64,000 nt of DNA from the NCBI RefSeq assembly GCF_014851565.1, contig NZ_JACVAA010000005.1, forward strand, positions 310,001 to 374,000, in the 5' to 3' direction. Below, piece by piece: positions 27,754 to 39,636 of this stretch. The first letter of the stretch is position 1. Every line of letters starts with the position of its first letter. The stretch is from Pseudomonas sp. PDM15. GTDB lineage: Bacteria; Pseudomonadota; Gammaproteobacteria; Pseudomonadales; Pseudomonadaceae. The notes below the pieces were generated by a model. It ran no database searches. It worked only from the letters and a program-made list of their open reading frames with translations, and was not told the origin of the DNA. The position numbers were made by a program, and so were the translations under genes.

Positions 27754-28206
27754 ATGCCAAGCCAGCCCACCGATGCCACACAGGTCTACTGCCGCTATTG
27801 CGGTACGAGCATCGGACACCTGGACAACCTGTGCCCGGCCTGCAACGCCGAGCAGAATCTCAAGCCGCGCAGCCAGTTGGTCGCTGGCCTGCTCGCCCTG
27901 TTTCTCGGCGGTCTGGGCGTGCACCGCTTCTACCTGGGCCAGTGGTGGGGCATCTTCTACTTTCTGCTGTGCTGGAGCGGCGTGCCCATGCTGATCGCCC
28001 TTGTGGAGGCGGTCGCCTTCCTGACAGCCGACAAGCAACACTGGAAATCCCGTTACGGCCATACCGATGGCAGCAGCTGGTTTATCGCCATCGTCAGCCT
28101 TGGCCTGCTGTTCATATTCATCGTGTTGATCGCCGCCGCGCTGATCGGGGATACGCCGGCAACGCCAACCGACTTCAGCGAACTTTTGCTGGAGCGGCCG
28201 GACTGA
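27754..28206 (+). CDS. TM2 domain membrane protein with zinc-ribbon N-terminus
   Basis: A 150-residue protein. A zinc-ribbon-like N-terminus (YCRYCGTSIG, LCPACNAEQN) precedes a TM2 domain (LVAGLLALFLGGLGVHRFYLG, with the conserved GVHRFYLG) and a further helix at about 109-131. TM2 proteins are small membrane proteins of unknown function. The ATG at 27754 follows AGGAAG. Confidence 0.85.
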   Translation: MPSQPTDATQVYCRYCGTSIGHLDNLCPACNAEQNLKPRSQLVAGLLALFLGGLGVHRFYLGQWWGIFYFLLCWSGVPMLIALVEAVAFLTADKQHWKSRYGHTDGSSWFIAIVSLGLLFIFIVLIAAALIGDTPATPTDFSELLLERPD

Positions 28207-28296
28207 AAGCCTGTCCGCAGTCCTGAGTGCCGCATCGCGGAGGCAAAGGCCGTACCCGCACAGCGCCTCGCGGGTGATGCGCGCGGCGGGCTTGGG

Positions 28297-29430
28297 TTAA
28301 CCAGCTAGAACTTTATCCAGCGCCTGTTCGAGAGTGGCCACCGTGCGCTCGACATTGCTCAGCTTGTCCAGGCCGAACAGGCCGAGGCGGAAGGTCTGGA
28401 AGTCTGCCGGTTCGTCGCACTGCAGCGGTACGCCAGCGGCGATCTGCAGGCCCTGGGCGGCGAACTTGCTGCCGTTCTTGATCTGCGCATCGTCGGTGTA
28501 GCAGACCACCACACCGGGCGCCTCGAAGCCTGGCGCGGCGACACTCTTGAAGCCCCTGCCGGCGAGCAGAGCGCGCACGCGCTGGCCGAGCTCGCGCTGC
28601 TGCTGGCAGACCTCGGCGAAGCCATTGGCCTCGGCCTCCTTCATCGCATCGCGGAAACGCGCCAGGGCGTCGCTGGGCATGGTCGCGTGGTAGGCATGGC
28701 CGCCCTGCTCGTAGGCCTGCATGATCTGCAGCCACTTCTTCAGGTCGCAGGCGAAGCTGCTGCTCTGGGTCGCCTCGACTCGGGCCTGGGCCGCCGCGCT
28801 GAGCATCACCAGGGCGCAGCAGGGCGAGGCACTCCAGCCCTTCTGCGGCGCGCTGATCAGCACGTCGACACCGCAGGCCTGCATGTCTACCCACAGCGTG
28901 CCGGAAGCGATGCAGTCGAGCACGAACAGGCCGCCCACCGCGTGCACGGCATCGGCCACGGCGCGAAGGTAGTCGTCGGGCAGGATCATCCCCGAGGAAG
29001 TCTCCACATGCGGCGCGAACACCACCTGCGGCTTCTCCTTGGCGATGGTCGCCAGCACCTCGGCCAGCGGTGCCGGGGCATAGGCCGCCTGAGCACCAGC
29101 AGCTACCGGACGGGCCTTGAGCACGGTGGAGGCAGCGGGGATCTGGCCCATCTCGAAGATCTGCGTCCAGCGATAGCTGAACCAGCCATTGCGGATCACC
29201 AGGGTCTTCTGCCCGGTCGCCAACTGGCGCGCCACCGCCTCCATGCCGAAGGTGCCGCTGCCGGGCACCACGGCCACGGCGTGGGCGTTGTAGACGCGCT
29301 TCAGGGTGCTGGAAATATCGCGCATCACGCCCTGGAAGGTCTGCGACATATGGTTGAGGGAGCGGTCGGTGTAGACCACCGAATATTCGAGCAGACCTTC
29401 AGGATCGACACTGGGATAGAGGCCGGACAT
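28297..29430 (-). CDS. Class V aminotransferase (alanine-glyoxylate / serine-pyruvate aminotransferase family)
   Basis: A 377-residue PLP enzyme beginning MSGLYPSVDPEGLLEYSVVY. The cofactor lysine lies in ISAPQKGWSASPCCALV, preceded by LFVLDCIASGTLWVDM with the PLP-ring Asp. The family transfers amino groups between alanine, serine or 2-aminoethylphosphonate and keto acids; the exact substrate is not assigned. It stands alone and is divergent from the flavoprotein gene. Confidence 0.83.
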   Translation of the reverse strand: MSGLYPSVDPEGLLEYSVVYTDRSLNHMSQTFQGVMRDISSTLKRVYNAHAVAVVPGSGTFGMEAVARQLATGQKTLVIRNGWFSYRWTQIFEMGQIPAASTVLKARPVAAGAQAAYAPAPLAEVLATIAKEKPQVVFAPHVETSSGMILPDDYLRAVADAVHAVGGLFVLDCIASGTLWVDMQACGVDVLISAPQKGWSASPCCALVMLSAAAQARVEATQSSSFACDLKKWLQIMQAYEQGGHAYHATMPSDALARFRDAMKEAEANGFAEVCQQQRELGQRVRALLAGRGFKSVAAPGFEAPGVVVCYTDDAQIKNGSKFAAQGLQIAAGVPLQCDEPADFQTFRLGLFGLDKLSNVERTVATLEQALDKVLAG

Positions 29431-29549
29431 GACACTCACTCTGGCTGGGATTGATGCCCAGACCCTGCCCGAAGCCCGCGCAGATGACAAGGCTGGCGAC
29501 CGATGCGTCGGGTAGAATGCCGCTTTGCCATCGCCTGCCTCGCCCCGCC

Positions 29550-30788
29550 ATGACCGACACCACTACCCTTTCCAAGCCTCTGGTTGCCATTATCGGCGGC
29601 GGCCCCGCCGGCCTGATGGCCGCCGAAGTGCTGGCGGCCGGTGGTGCGCGGGTCGAGCTGTTCGATGCCATGCCATCGGTCGGACGCAAGTTCCTGCTGG
29701 CCGGGGTCGGCGGCATGAACATCACCCATTCCGAGGCCAAGGCGCCCTTCCTCGCCCGCTACCGCGAGCGTGAGCAGGAGATCGCCGCGCTACTGGCGGA
29801 CTTCGATGCCGAGGCCCTGCGCGCCTGGATTCACGGCCTGGGCATCGACACCTTTGTCGGCACCTCTGGCCGCGTGTTTCCCACCGATATGAAGGCCGCG
29901 CCGCTGCTGCGCGCCTGGCTCAAGCGCCTGCGCGAGGCCGGGGTGGTCATCCATACACGCAGCCGCTGGCTGGGCTGGAATGACCAGGGCGAGCTGCGTA
30001 TTGCCGGTGTCGATGGCGAACGCCTGCTGCTAGCAGACGCCTGCGTATTGGCCCTCGGCGGCGGCAGCTGGGCACGACTCGGCTCGGACGGCGCCTGGGT
30101 AGCGCTGCTGGAACAGCGCGGGGTCGAGGTCTCGCCACTGCGTCCGGCCAATAGCGGTTTCGAGGTGGCTGTCTGGAGCGAACACCTGCGCGGCAAGTTC
30201 GCCGGTGCGCCGCTGAAGAATGTGACCCTGGCATTGGATGGCGAGTCGCCGCGGCGTGGCGAGTTCGTGCTCACCGAGCACGGCATCGAGGGCAGCCTGG
30301 TCTATGCACTGTCCGCCGCCATCCGCCAGCGCATCGAGCGGGATGGCCGCGCGCTGGTGCGCCTGGATCTGCAGCCGGATCGCGATCTGGAGAAAGTCAC
30401 TGCGCTGCTATGTAAGCCACGCGGCTCGGCGTCGATGGCCAAGCACCTGCATCGCCAGCTCGGCCTGGACGGCGCCAAGGCCGCACTGCTGCGCGAGCTG
30501 ACCAACGCCGAGGACTTCGCCGACATGAGCCGCCTGGCGCGGGCGATCAAGGCACTGCCCATCGAACTGCTGCGTACCCGTCCACTGGACGAGGCCATAT
30601 CCAGCGCCGGGGGCGTGACCTTCGCTGCCATGAACGAGCAGCTGATGCTGCGTGCCCTGCCCGGCACCTTCTGCGCAGGCGAGATGCTCGACTGGGAGGC
30701 CCCAACCGGCGGCTACCTGCTCACCGCCTGCTTCGCCAGCGGCCGCGCCGCCGGCCTGGGCGCGCTGGAGTGGCTCAACCGGCGGTAG
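29550..30788 (+). CDS. HI0933/TIGR03862-type flavoprotein (BaiN-like NAD(P)/FAD oxidoreductase)
   Basis: A 412-residue flavoprotein. The FAD dinucleotide motif is IIGGGPAGLMAAEVLAAGG near residue 14, followed by GRKFLLAGVGGMNITHSE and the C-terminal AGEMLDWEAPTGGYLLTACFASGR FAD-binding segment, which is typical of the HI0933 family. The reaction is unknown. The ATG at 29550 is chosen because it puts the FAD motif close to the N-terminus. Confidence 0.87.
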   Translation: MTDTTTLSKPLVAIIGGGPAGLMAAEVLAAGGARVELFDAMPSVGRKFLLAGVGGMNITHSEAKAPFLARYREREQEIAALLADFDAEALRAWIHGLGIDTFVGTSGRVFPTDMKAAPLLRAWLKRLREAGVVIHTRSRWLGWNDQGELRIAGVDGERLLLADACVLALGGGSWARLGSDGAWVALLEQRGVEVSPLRPANSGFEVAVWSEHLRGKFAGAPLKNVTLALDGESPRRGEFVLTEHGIEGSLVYALSAAIRQRIERDGRALVRLDLQPDRDLEKVTALLCKPRGSASMAKHLHRQLGLDGAKAALLRELTNAEDFADMSRLARAIKALPIELLRTRPLDEAISSAGGVTFAAMNEQLMLRALPGTFCAGEMLDWEAPTGGYLLTACFASGRAAGLGALEWLNRR

Positions 30789-30854
30789 AGCGGGCTCGGG
30801 AGCCCACCATACTCCCCGAAAGCGTTGCTACCTGCGGCGAGTACAGCCTACGGA

Positions 30855-33167
<2,313 letters not shown>

Positions 33168-33273
33168 GTTTTTTGATCAACCGGGCTTTCACGGGGGCGC
33201 GGAATATAGCACAAAAAACATACAGAATCCGACTCCGACGCTCAGTTGCTCATGCGCAGCCATGCTGTCAATT

Positions 33274-33289
33274 TGTGATCACGGTCACT
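33274..33289. promoter_or_regulatory. CRP/Vfr-like site between ygiQ and the diguanylate cyclase gene
   Basis: TGTGATCACGGTCACT matches TGTGA-N6-TCACA at nine of ten specified positions. It is 80-65 bases before the nicD start and about 110 bases before ygiQ on the other strand. Vfr, the Pseudomonas CRP homologue, recognises this type of site. Confidence 0.5.
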
Positions 33290-33353
33290 TCCATGGCTAT
33301 ACTCGGGCCTGGTTGCAAAACGCCAGCCCGAACCCGGAACAAGGAGTCCCCAG

Positions 33354-35264
33354 GTGCGACGCTCGATCCCGCATGCGCTGCTGTTGATGTTGTGCCTGAG
33401 CCTGCTCGGCGGGCGCCTGCACGCCGCCGTCCAGCTGCAGGCGAATAGCAGCGGGCAACAGCTGAACGGGCAGATCATGCTGCTGGAAGATGTCGGCGGC
33501 CGGCTGGGCATCAGCGACATGGCCGACCCGGCCGTGCAGCAGCGCTTCGTGCCGGCCAAGGGCCTGGCCAGCGTCGGACAGAACCCAAATCCCTGGTGGA
33601 TAAAGCTGGAGCTGCAGCGCAGCGCCGACGCCCCCAAACGCTGGTGGCTGGAGATCGGCGCGGTGACCCAGCTCGACCTGCAGCTGTATACACCCGACGG
33701 CAAGGGCGGCTGGAACCAGCGCCAGGTCGGCGAGCGGGTCAGCTTCGCCGAGGGCCGCGACCATGACTACCGACGCCCAGTGCTGCAGTTGCCGGAGTTG
33801 GGCGAAACGCCACAGACCTTCTACCTGCGCAGCTTCGACCCCGCCGGCAACTCCTTTCCGCTGCGGGTCTGGCAGCTGGACGGCCTGGACCACCTGGCCA
33901 GCCAGGAGAACCTGGGCCTTGGCCTGATCTACGGCATCATCGCCGCCCTGCTGCTGTACAACCTGTTCATCTTCTTCACTCTGCGCGACACCGCCTACTT
34001 CTGGTACGTACTGACCACCGCCGGCGCCCTGCTGCTGATCGTCAGCATGAGCGGCCACGGCTTCCAGTATCTGTGGCCGGACGCGCCGGTGCCATTCTGG
34101 CTGGACCGCATCACCCTGCCCTCGCTGTGGGGGTTCTGCGCCTGCCGTTTCACCCAGACCCTGCTGCAGACCCGCATCCATGTGCGCTGGGCCCACCACC
34201 TGCTGAGCCTGGCCTGCGTCTGCTACGTGATCGCCATCGGCATGGAGGCCTTCGGCCTGCGCGGCGCCTCGGCCTGGCTGATCGCCCTGCTGTCGCTGAC
34301 CAGCATTCCCGCGGCGCTCGGCTCGGCGATGATCCGCTGGCGCCAGGGCTACTTCCCCGCCCTGCTCTACCTGTTCGGTTACGGTCTGATCCTCGGCAGC
34401 ATCAGCCTGGCACTGATGCGCTCCACCGGCCTGGTGCAACCGGCCACCTGGAACGCCTATGTGTTCCCCCTGGCGGTAGCGGCCGAGTCGATCCTGTTCT
34501 CCTTCGCCCTGGCCTACCGCATTCAGACGCTCAAGCAGGAGAAGGCCGAGGCCCTGCTGCAGGCCGACCGCGAGAAGACCGCACGCCTGGCGCAGATGCA
34601 GGCCAGCGCCGACGAACTGCAGGAAGCGGTGCGCCTGCGCACCATAGAGCTGGCTCAGGCCAACCAGCAACTGTGCGAGCGCGAGCAGCGCCTGCAGCAT
34701 GCCGCCTTCCACGATCCGCTGACCGAACTGCCGAACCGCCGCTACCTGATCGAACGCGCCGAAGTGGCGCTGGCCGACGCCCAGCGGCGCGGCGAATCGG
34801 TGGCGCTGATGCTGGTCGACCTCGATCACTTCAAACCGATCAACGACCGCTACGGCCACGATGCCGGCGACCTGATGCTGCGCACCATCGGCCATCGTCT
34901 GCGCGAGCATGTACGCACCAACGACATGGTGGCGCGCCTGGGCGGCGACGAGTTCGCCGTGCTGGTGTGTGGCCCGGATGCCCAGCAGCACGCCCAGGAG
35001 ATCGCCGCGCGCCTGCTCGGCGAACTGTCGCGGCCGGTGCTGTACGGCGCCAACCGCCTGGCGGTGACCATCAGCATCGGCGCCGCGCTCTATCCGCAGC
35101 ATGCGCTGCAGTTCAGCGGCCTGTACAAGTCGGCCGACGAGGCCATGTACCGGGCCAAGCAGCGCGGCCGCTCGGGCTTCGTGCTGCAGGGCTGCGACGG
35201 CGAGCTGAGTCCGCAGACCTGCCTGATGCTGGACGTGCTCAAGGTGCCCAGCGGGTTGAGCTGA
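33354..35264 (+). CDS. nicD: 7TMR-DISM diguanylate cyclase (NicD-like)
   Basis: A 636-residue membrane sensor: signal peptide (1-24), periplasmic DISMED2-type beta domain (about 30-175), seven helices (about 187-388), a coiled coil (390-448) and a GGDEF domain. The active site GGDEF (530-534) is intact, and the product-inhibition I-site RTND (521-524) lies five residues before it, so cyclic-di-GMP synthesis with feedback is expected. Architecture and synteny with ygiQ and alr match PA4929 (NicD), a nutrient-sensing cyclase in biofilm dispersal. The start is GTG at 33354 with AAGGAG upstream. Confidence 0.85.
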   Translation: MRRSIPHALLLMLCLSLLGGRLHAAVQLQANSSGQQLNGQIMLLEDVGGRLGISDMADPAVQQRFVPAKGLASVGQNPNPWWIKLELQRSADAPKRWWLEIGAVTQLDLQLYTPDGKGGWNQRQVGERVSFAEGRDHDYRRPVLQLPELGETPQTFYLRSFDPAGNSFPLRVWQLDGLDHLASQENLGLGLIYGIIAALLLYNLFIFFTLRDTAYFWYVLTTAGALLLIVSMSGHGFQYLWPDAPVPFWLDRITLPSLWGFCACRFTQTLLQTRIHVRWAHHLLSLACVCYVIAIGMEAFGLRGASAWLIALLSLTSIPAALGSAMIRWRQGYFPALLYLFGYGLILGSISLALMRSTGLVQPATWNAYVFPLAVAAESILFSFALAYRIQTLKQEKAEALLQADREKTARLAQMQASADELQEAVRLRTIELAQANQQLCEREQRLQHAAFHDPLTELPNRRYLIERAEVALADAQRRGESVALMLVDLDHFKPINDRYGHDAGDLMLRTIGHRLREHVRTNDMVARLGGDEFAVLVCGPDAQQHAQEIAARLLGELSRPVLYGANRLAVTISIGAALYPQHALQFSGLYKSADEAMYRAKQRGRSGFVLQGCDGELSPQTCLMLDVLKVPSGLS

Positions 35265-35270
35265 GTTCGA

Positions 35271-36347
35271 TCAGGCCTTGTAGCGCCGCGGCACGCGCGC
35301 GGTGACCTTGGTCAGCAACTCGTAGCCGATGGTGCCGGCAGCCTGGGCCACCTCGTCCACCGCCAGGTTGGCGCCCCACAGCTCCACCGTGTCGCCAACA
35401 GCGGCCTCGGGCAGATCGCTCAGATCGACCGTGAGCATATCCATCGATACCCTGCCGGCCAGCGGCACGCGCTGCCCACGGATCAGCACCGGCGTGCCGC
35501 TTGGTGCATGACGCGGATAACCGTCCGCATAGCCGCAACTCACCGTGCCGATGCGTGACGCGCGCTCGGCGACCCAGCCGGCGCCGTAGCCGACGCTCTC
35601 ACCCACCGCCACCTCGCGCACGGCGATCAGCTGGGCGCTCAGGCTCATGGCCGGTTGCAGGCCCAGCTCGGCGGCGGACAGGTCGGCGAACGGCGTAGCG
35701 CCGTAGAGCATGATGCCGGGACGGATCCAGTCCATGTGCGCGGCCGGAATCATCAGCAGCGCAGCGGAGTTGGCCAGGCTGCGCTGATCGAAATCCAGGT
35801 CGAGCAGATCGAGGAAGCACTCCAGCTGCACCTCGGTCAGGCTGTGGCCGCGCTCGTCGGCGCAAGCGAAGTGGCTGAGCAGGTTCAGCTCGGCTACCTG
35901 CGGCGCCGCGCGCAGGCGCGGGAACAGCTGGCGCACAGTCTCGGGCGCAAGGCCCAGACGGTGCATGCCGGAGTCGAGCTTGAGCCAGATATTCAGCGGC
36001 CGCGACAGGCTGGCGGCGAGCAGCGCCTCGATCTGCTCGGCGCCCTGCAGCACCAGATCCAGCCCCAGATGGGCGGCCATCGGCAGCTCATCGGCGCTGA
36101 AGCAGCCCTCCAGCAGCAGGATGCGCGCCGTGCCTTGCATGGCGCGCACCTCGGCGGCCTCCTCCAGGCTGGCCACGGCAAAGCCGTCGGCCTCGTCGTG
36201 CAGGGCGCTGATCACCTCGCGCACGCCATGCCCATAGGCATTCGCCTTGACCACCGCGAACGCCTGCCGACCCGGCGCACAGCGCTTGGCCAGGGCGTAG
36301 TTATGGCGAATGGCGGCCAGATCGATGGTGGCGACGAGGGGACGCAT
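35271..36347 (-). CDS. alr: Alanine racemase
   Basis: A 358-residue PLP-dependent racemase making D-alanine for peptidoglycan. The cofactor lysine is in FAVVKANAYGHG and the catalytic Tyr region is ESVGYGAGW; RVSMDMLTVDL is also conserved. The ATG at 36347 is used; a TTG two codons upstream is less likely. It is convergent with the nicD-like gene (six-base gap) and follows dnaB on the same strand, separated by a terminator. Confidence 0.94.
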   Translation of the reverse strand: MRPLVATIDLAAIRHNYALAKRCAPGRQAFAVVKANAYGHGVREVISALHDEADGFAVASLEEAAEVRAMQGTARILLLEGCFSADELPMAAHLGLDLVLQGAEQIEALLAASLSRPLNIWLKLDSGMHRLGLAPETVRQLFPRLRAAPQVAELNLLSHFACADERGHSLTEVQLECFLDLLDLDFDQRSLANSAALLMIPAAHMDWIRPGIMLYGATPFADLSAAELGLQPAMSLSAQLIAVREVAVGESVGYGAGWVAERASRIGTVSCGYADGYPRHAPSGTPVLIRGQRVPLAGRVSMDMLTVDLSDLPEAAVGDTVELWGANLAVDEVAQAAGTIGYELLTKVTARVPRRYKA

Positions 36348-36364
36348 GAGCAACTTCCGGAAAG

Positions 36365-36402
36365 AAAACGGGCGCCCATCTTAACCGCTGGGCGCCCGTT
36401 TT
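36365..36402. terminator. Intrinsic terminator between dnaB and alr
   Basis: AAAACGGGCGCCCA and TGGGCGCCCGTTTT form a perfect 14-bp stem with a 10-base loop. It can end dnaB transcription on the minus strand. Confidence 0.88.
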
Positions 36403-36430
36403 CATTGAGCAGGATCAGCCTTGCGAAGGG

Positions 36431-37825
36431 TCAATCTTCTTCGAAGTTGTACAGGCCCGGCGCGAGGTTGTCGAAGCGCGTGTACTTGCCGATGAACGCC
36501 AGGCGGCAGGTACCGATGGGGCCGTTACGCTGCTTGCCGATGATGATTTCGGCGACGCCCTTGTACTCGGTCTCCGGGTGATACACCTCGTCACGGTAGA
36601 CGAACATGATGATGTCGGCGTCCTGCTCGATCGCTCCGGATTCACGCAGGTCGGAGTTGACCGGGCGCTTGTTGGGGCGCTGCTCCAGGGAGCGGTTGAG
36701 CTGCGACAGGGCGATCACCGGGCAGTTGAATTCCTTGGCCAGGGCCTTGAGCGAGCGCGAGATCTCGGAGATCTCGTTGGTCCGGTTGTCGCCACTGGAA
36801 CCCGGGATGCGCATCAGCTGCAGGTAGTCGACCATGATCATGCCGATATCTCCGTGCTCGCGGGCCAGGCGGCGGGCGCGGGCGCGCATCTCGGTCGGCG
36901 AGATGCCAGCGGTATCGTCGATGAACAGCTTGCGCTCGTTGAGCAGGTTGACCGCCGAGGTCAGGCGCGGCCAGTCATCGTCGTCCAGCTTGCCGGAACG
37001 CACCTTGGTCTGGTCGATGCGGCCGAGCGAGGAGAGCATACGCATCACGATCGAGTCGCTGGGCATCTCCAGGGAGAACACCAGGATCACCTTGTCGGAA
37101 CGCAGCACCGCGTTCTCCACCAGGTTCATGGCGAAGGTGGTCTTACCCATGGACGGACGGCCGGCGACGATCACCAGGTCGGCCGGCTGCAGGCCGCTGG
37201 TCATGCCGTCCAGGTCGGTAAAGCCGGTGGAGATGCCGGTCAGGCCCTCGTTGGTGTTGAACAGCTCGTCGATGCGGTCGATGGTCTTGACCAGGATCTC
37301 GTTGATCCCCACCGGGCCGCCAGCCTTGGGTCGCGCCTCGGCGATCTGGAAGATCTGTCGCTCGGCCTCGTCGAGCACTTCCACCGCGCTCTTGCCCTGG
37401 GGCGCGTAGGCCATGTCGGCGATGTCGTTGCTGATACCGATCAGCTGACGCAGGGTGGCGCGCTCGCGGATGATCTGCGCATAGGCCTTGATGTTGGCTA
37501 CCGACGGCGTGTTCTTGGCTAGCTCGCCCAGGTAGGCCAGGCCGCCGACCTGGCTCAGGTGGCCTTCCTTGTCCAGCTGCTCGGACAGGGTCACCACGTC
37601 GAACGGCGAGTTGCGCTCGGCCAGGGTGACAACGGCGCGGAAGATCAGGCGGTGATCATGCCGATAGAAGTCGCCATCCGACACCGCGTCGGAGACCCGC
37701 TCCCAGGCGTTGTTATCGAGCATCAGGCCGCCCAGCACGGCCTGTTCGGCCTCGATGGAGTGCGGCGGCACCTTGAGGGCCGCGGTTTCCAGGTCGTACT
37801 GCTGGGGGACGCTGATGTCGTTCAT
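36431..37825 (-). CDS. dnaB: Replicative DNA helicase DnaB
   Basis: A 464-residue hexameric helicase. The N-terminal primase-interaction domain spans about 15-120. The RecA-like motor has Walker A GRPSMGKTT (222-230), then IGMIMVDYLQLM (Walker B) and the C-terminal PVNSDLRESGAIEQDAD arginine-finger region. It unwinds DNA at the replication fork. Its position between alr and rplI is the usual one in Pseudomonas. Confidence 0.96.
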   Translation of the reverse strand: MNDISVPQQYDLETAALKVPPHSIEAEQAVLGGLMLDNNAWERVSDAVSDGDFYRHDHRLIFRAVVTLAERNSPFDVVTLSEQLDKEGHLSQVGGLAYLGELAKNTPSVANIKAYAQIIRERATLRQLIGISNDIADMAYAPQGKSAVEVLDEAERQIFQIAEARPKAGGPVGINEILVKTIDRIDELFNTNEGLTGISTGFTDLDGMTSGLQPADLVIVAGRPSMGKTTFAMNLVENAVLRSDKVILVFSLEMPSDSIVMRMLSSLGRIDQTKVRSGKLDDDDWPRLTSAVNLLNERKLFIDDTAGISPTEMRARARRLAREHGDIGMIMVDYLQLMRIPGSSGDNRTNEISEISRSLKALAKEFNCPVIALSQLNRSLEQRPNKRPVNSDLRESGAIEQDADIIMFVYRDEVYHPETEYKGVAEIIIGKQRNGPIGTCRLAFIGKYTRFDNLAPGLYNFEED

Positions 37826-37890
37826 GGCACCTGTGATTCCATACGCTCAGAGGCCTTGGCAAAACCGCACGGCTTGGCCAAGGGCTCTAG

Positions 37891-37930
37891 AAAAAACAAC
37901 GGGCACGCACCGCGAAGCGATGAGTGCCCG
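37891..37930 (-). terminator. Terminator after rplI
   Basis: On the minus strand a hairpin closed by CGGGCAC and GTGCCCG, with an inner CGC-TTCG-CGG tetraloop stem, is followed by TTGTTTTTT. It ends the rpsF-rpsR-rplI operon. Confidence 0.88.
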
Positions 37931-37978
37931 ATTGTCGGCAGGCCCGCACCTTCGTGCAAGCCCACTGGGTCGCTTGCC

Positions 37979-38425
37979 TTAGGCAGCTACCACGATCACC
38001 TTGACGGTGGCTTCCACGTCGGTGTGCAGGTGCACAGCTACGTCGAATTCGCCGACCTGGCGGATGGTGCCGTTCGGCAGACGAACTTCGGCCTTGGACA
38101 CTGCAACGCCGGAGGCGGTCAGGGCTTCGGCGATGTCGTGGGTACCGATGGAACCGAACAGCTTGCCTTCGTCACCGGCCACGGCAGTGATGGTGACTTC
38201 CAGCTCGGCCAGCTGAGCAGCGCGAGATTCGGCGGAAGCCTTCTTCTCGGCAGCGGCTTTTTCCAGCTCGGCGCGACGAGCTTCGAACGCAGCAACGTTC
38301 TCGGCGGTAGCGGCGGTAGCCTTGCCCTGCGGCAGCAGGTAGTTACGGCCGTAACCGGCCTTGACGTTGACCTTGTCGCCCAGGTTGCCCAGGTTGGCGA
38401 TTTTTTCCAGCAGGATAACTTCCAT
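37979..38425 (-). CDS. rplI: 50S ribosomal protein L9
   Basis: A 148-residue L9 with the conserved start [22 protein letters not shown] and [13 protein letters not shown], a long connecting helix (about 45-75) and the C-terminal domain with [14 protein letters not shown]. It is the last gene of the rpsF operon and ends before the terminator at 37891. Confidence 0.97.
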   Translation of the reverse strand: MEVILLEKIANLGNLGDKVNVKAGYGRNYLLPQGKATAATAENVAAFEARRAELEKAAAEKKASAESRAAQLAELEVTITAVAGDEGKLFGSIGTHDIAEALTASGVAVSKAEVRLPNGTIRQVGEFDVAVHLHTDVEATVKVIVVAA

Positions 38426-38446
38426 TTGGGTCTTACCTCTTAACTT

Positions 38447-39340
38447 TTAACCTTCACCGTTCGCGGGGCCGGCGCCGTTATTGCGCGTTTGGCGACCGCG
38501 AAAATCCATCAGACTGTCGACGATGGCCAAGGCCACCAGTAACGGATAAACCAGCTGCATAAACAGCAGCAGCGATACATACAGCCCCACCAGCCAGAAC
38601 CTGGCCAGGCGCCCTGCGGCAGCCAGACCATGCAGCAGGGCCACCCCGGCAAACGCCAGTGGCACGCTGCACATCGGCGTCAGCATGGCCAGCTCGAGAC
38701 CCAGATTGGGCGCCAGGAGCATGACCGCCAACAGGCCGAAGGCCAGTGGTGGCGGCAGGCGCAGAGCACGAAACTCAAGCCCGAAACCGCCGGGGTTGTA
38801 CAAGATCGACTGCCAGTACCGCCCGAGCATCAGGCAGAGCAGGCTGACGATCTGCAGTAACGCAGCCATCAATCCGGTAAGCACCGGGGTGATCAGCGAC
38901 TCCAGGCGGGTCCGCTCTTCTACCGACATCTGCTGGTAGACCCCATCGAGCATCTGCGGCATGAGCTTGTACAGCTCACCCGCCATTGCCGCGATGGGTT
39001 CGCGGAACACCGCACCCAGAATCACGCCATACACCAGACCGAGGGCGATGCTTGCCAGCACCACTCGAACCCAGGCGTGACCGGCGCGCAACAACAACGC
39101 CAGCCCCAGCGAACCGAGCAGCACCAGCAGGGTGCGCGGCTCACCGAAATGCCACCAGCCCAGGGCCGGCAGCAATGCCCAGGCGAGGATGCCAATGGCA
39201 TCTCTCGGCCCCCGCCGCAGCAGCACCAGGCAGCTGGTGGCGGCACTCAACCAGAACAACAGCGGCACTGCCGCCGATCCGACCACCACCAGGGTGGCCT
39301 GCATACGGCCGCGCATGATGAACTCAGCCAAGGCGCGCAT
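38447..39340 (-). CDS. DUF2232/YybS-like multi-pass membrane protein
   Basis: A 297-residue protein with about eight predicted membrane helices and no catalytic motif. It lies between rpsR and rplI, where pseudomonads consistently carry an uncharacterised membrane protein gene (PA4933 position, from memory). The fold class appears to be DUF2232 by its hydrophobic pattern, but I am not sure. Co-transcription with ribosomal protein genes suggests growth-linked expression. Confidence 0.75.
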   Translation of the reverse strand: MRALAEFIMRGRMQATLVVVGSAAVPLLFWLSAATSCLVLLRRGPRDAIGILAWALLPALGWWHFGEPRTLLVLLGSLGLALLLRAGHAWVRVVLASIALGLVYGVILGAVFREPIAAMAGELYKLMPQMLDGVYQQMSVEERTRLESLITPVLTGLMAALLQIVSLLCLMLGRYWQSILYNPGGFGLEFRALRLPPPLAFGLLAVMLLAPNLGLELAMLTPMCSVPLAFAGVALLHGLAAAGRLARFWLVGLYVSLLLFMQLVYPLLVALAIVDSLMDFRGRQTRNNGAGPANGEG

Positions 39341-39377
39341 GCGGTTTATCCCTTACAACTTTGTCGACGATCTGCTC

Positions 39378-39608
39378 TCAACGGCCGTGGCTGTCGGTGT
39401 AGGGCAGCAGGGCCAGGTAGCGGGCGCGCTTGATAGCGACGGCCAGCTGACGCTGGTACTTGGCCTTGGTACCGGTGATACGGCTAGGAACGATCTTGCC
39501 GGTTTCGGAAACGTAGGCTTTCAGGGTGTTGAGATCTTTGAAGTCGATCTCTTTCACGCCTTCAGCGGTGAAACGGCAGAATTTACGACGACGGAAGAAA
39601 CGTGCCAT
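39378..39608 (-). CDS. rpsR: 30S ribosomal protein S18
   Basis: A 76-residue S18 beginning [25 protein letters not shown], with the conserved ISPR-like segment [19 protein letters not shown] and C-terminal YLALLPYTD. It binds with S6 to 16S rRNA. It follows rpsF by 28 bases. Confidence 0.97.
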   Translation of the reverse strand: MARFFRRRKFCRFTAEGVKEIDFKDLNTLKAYVSETGKIVPSRITGTKAKYQRQLAVAIKRARYLALLPYTDSHGR

Positions 39609-39636
39609 GAATGTGGCTCCTCAATAGATCCGTGGA

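Noticed and set aside
30793..30806. GGGCTC-GG-GAGCCC hairpin between the flavoprotein and ygiQ genes as a terminator
   Set aside because: The two-base loop is too tight and no T-run follows on either strand.
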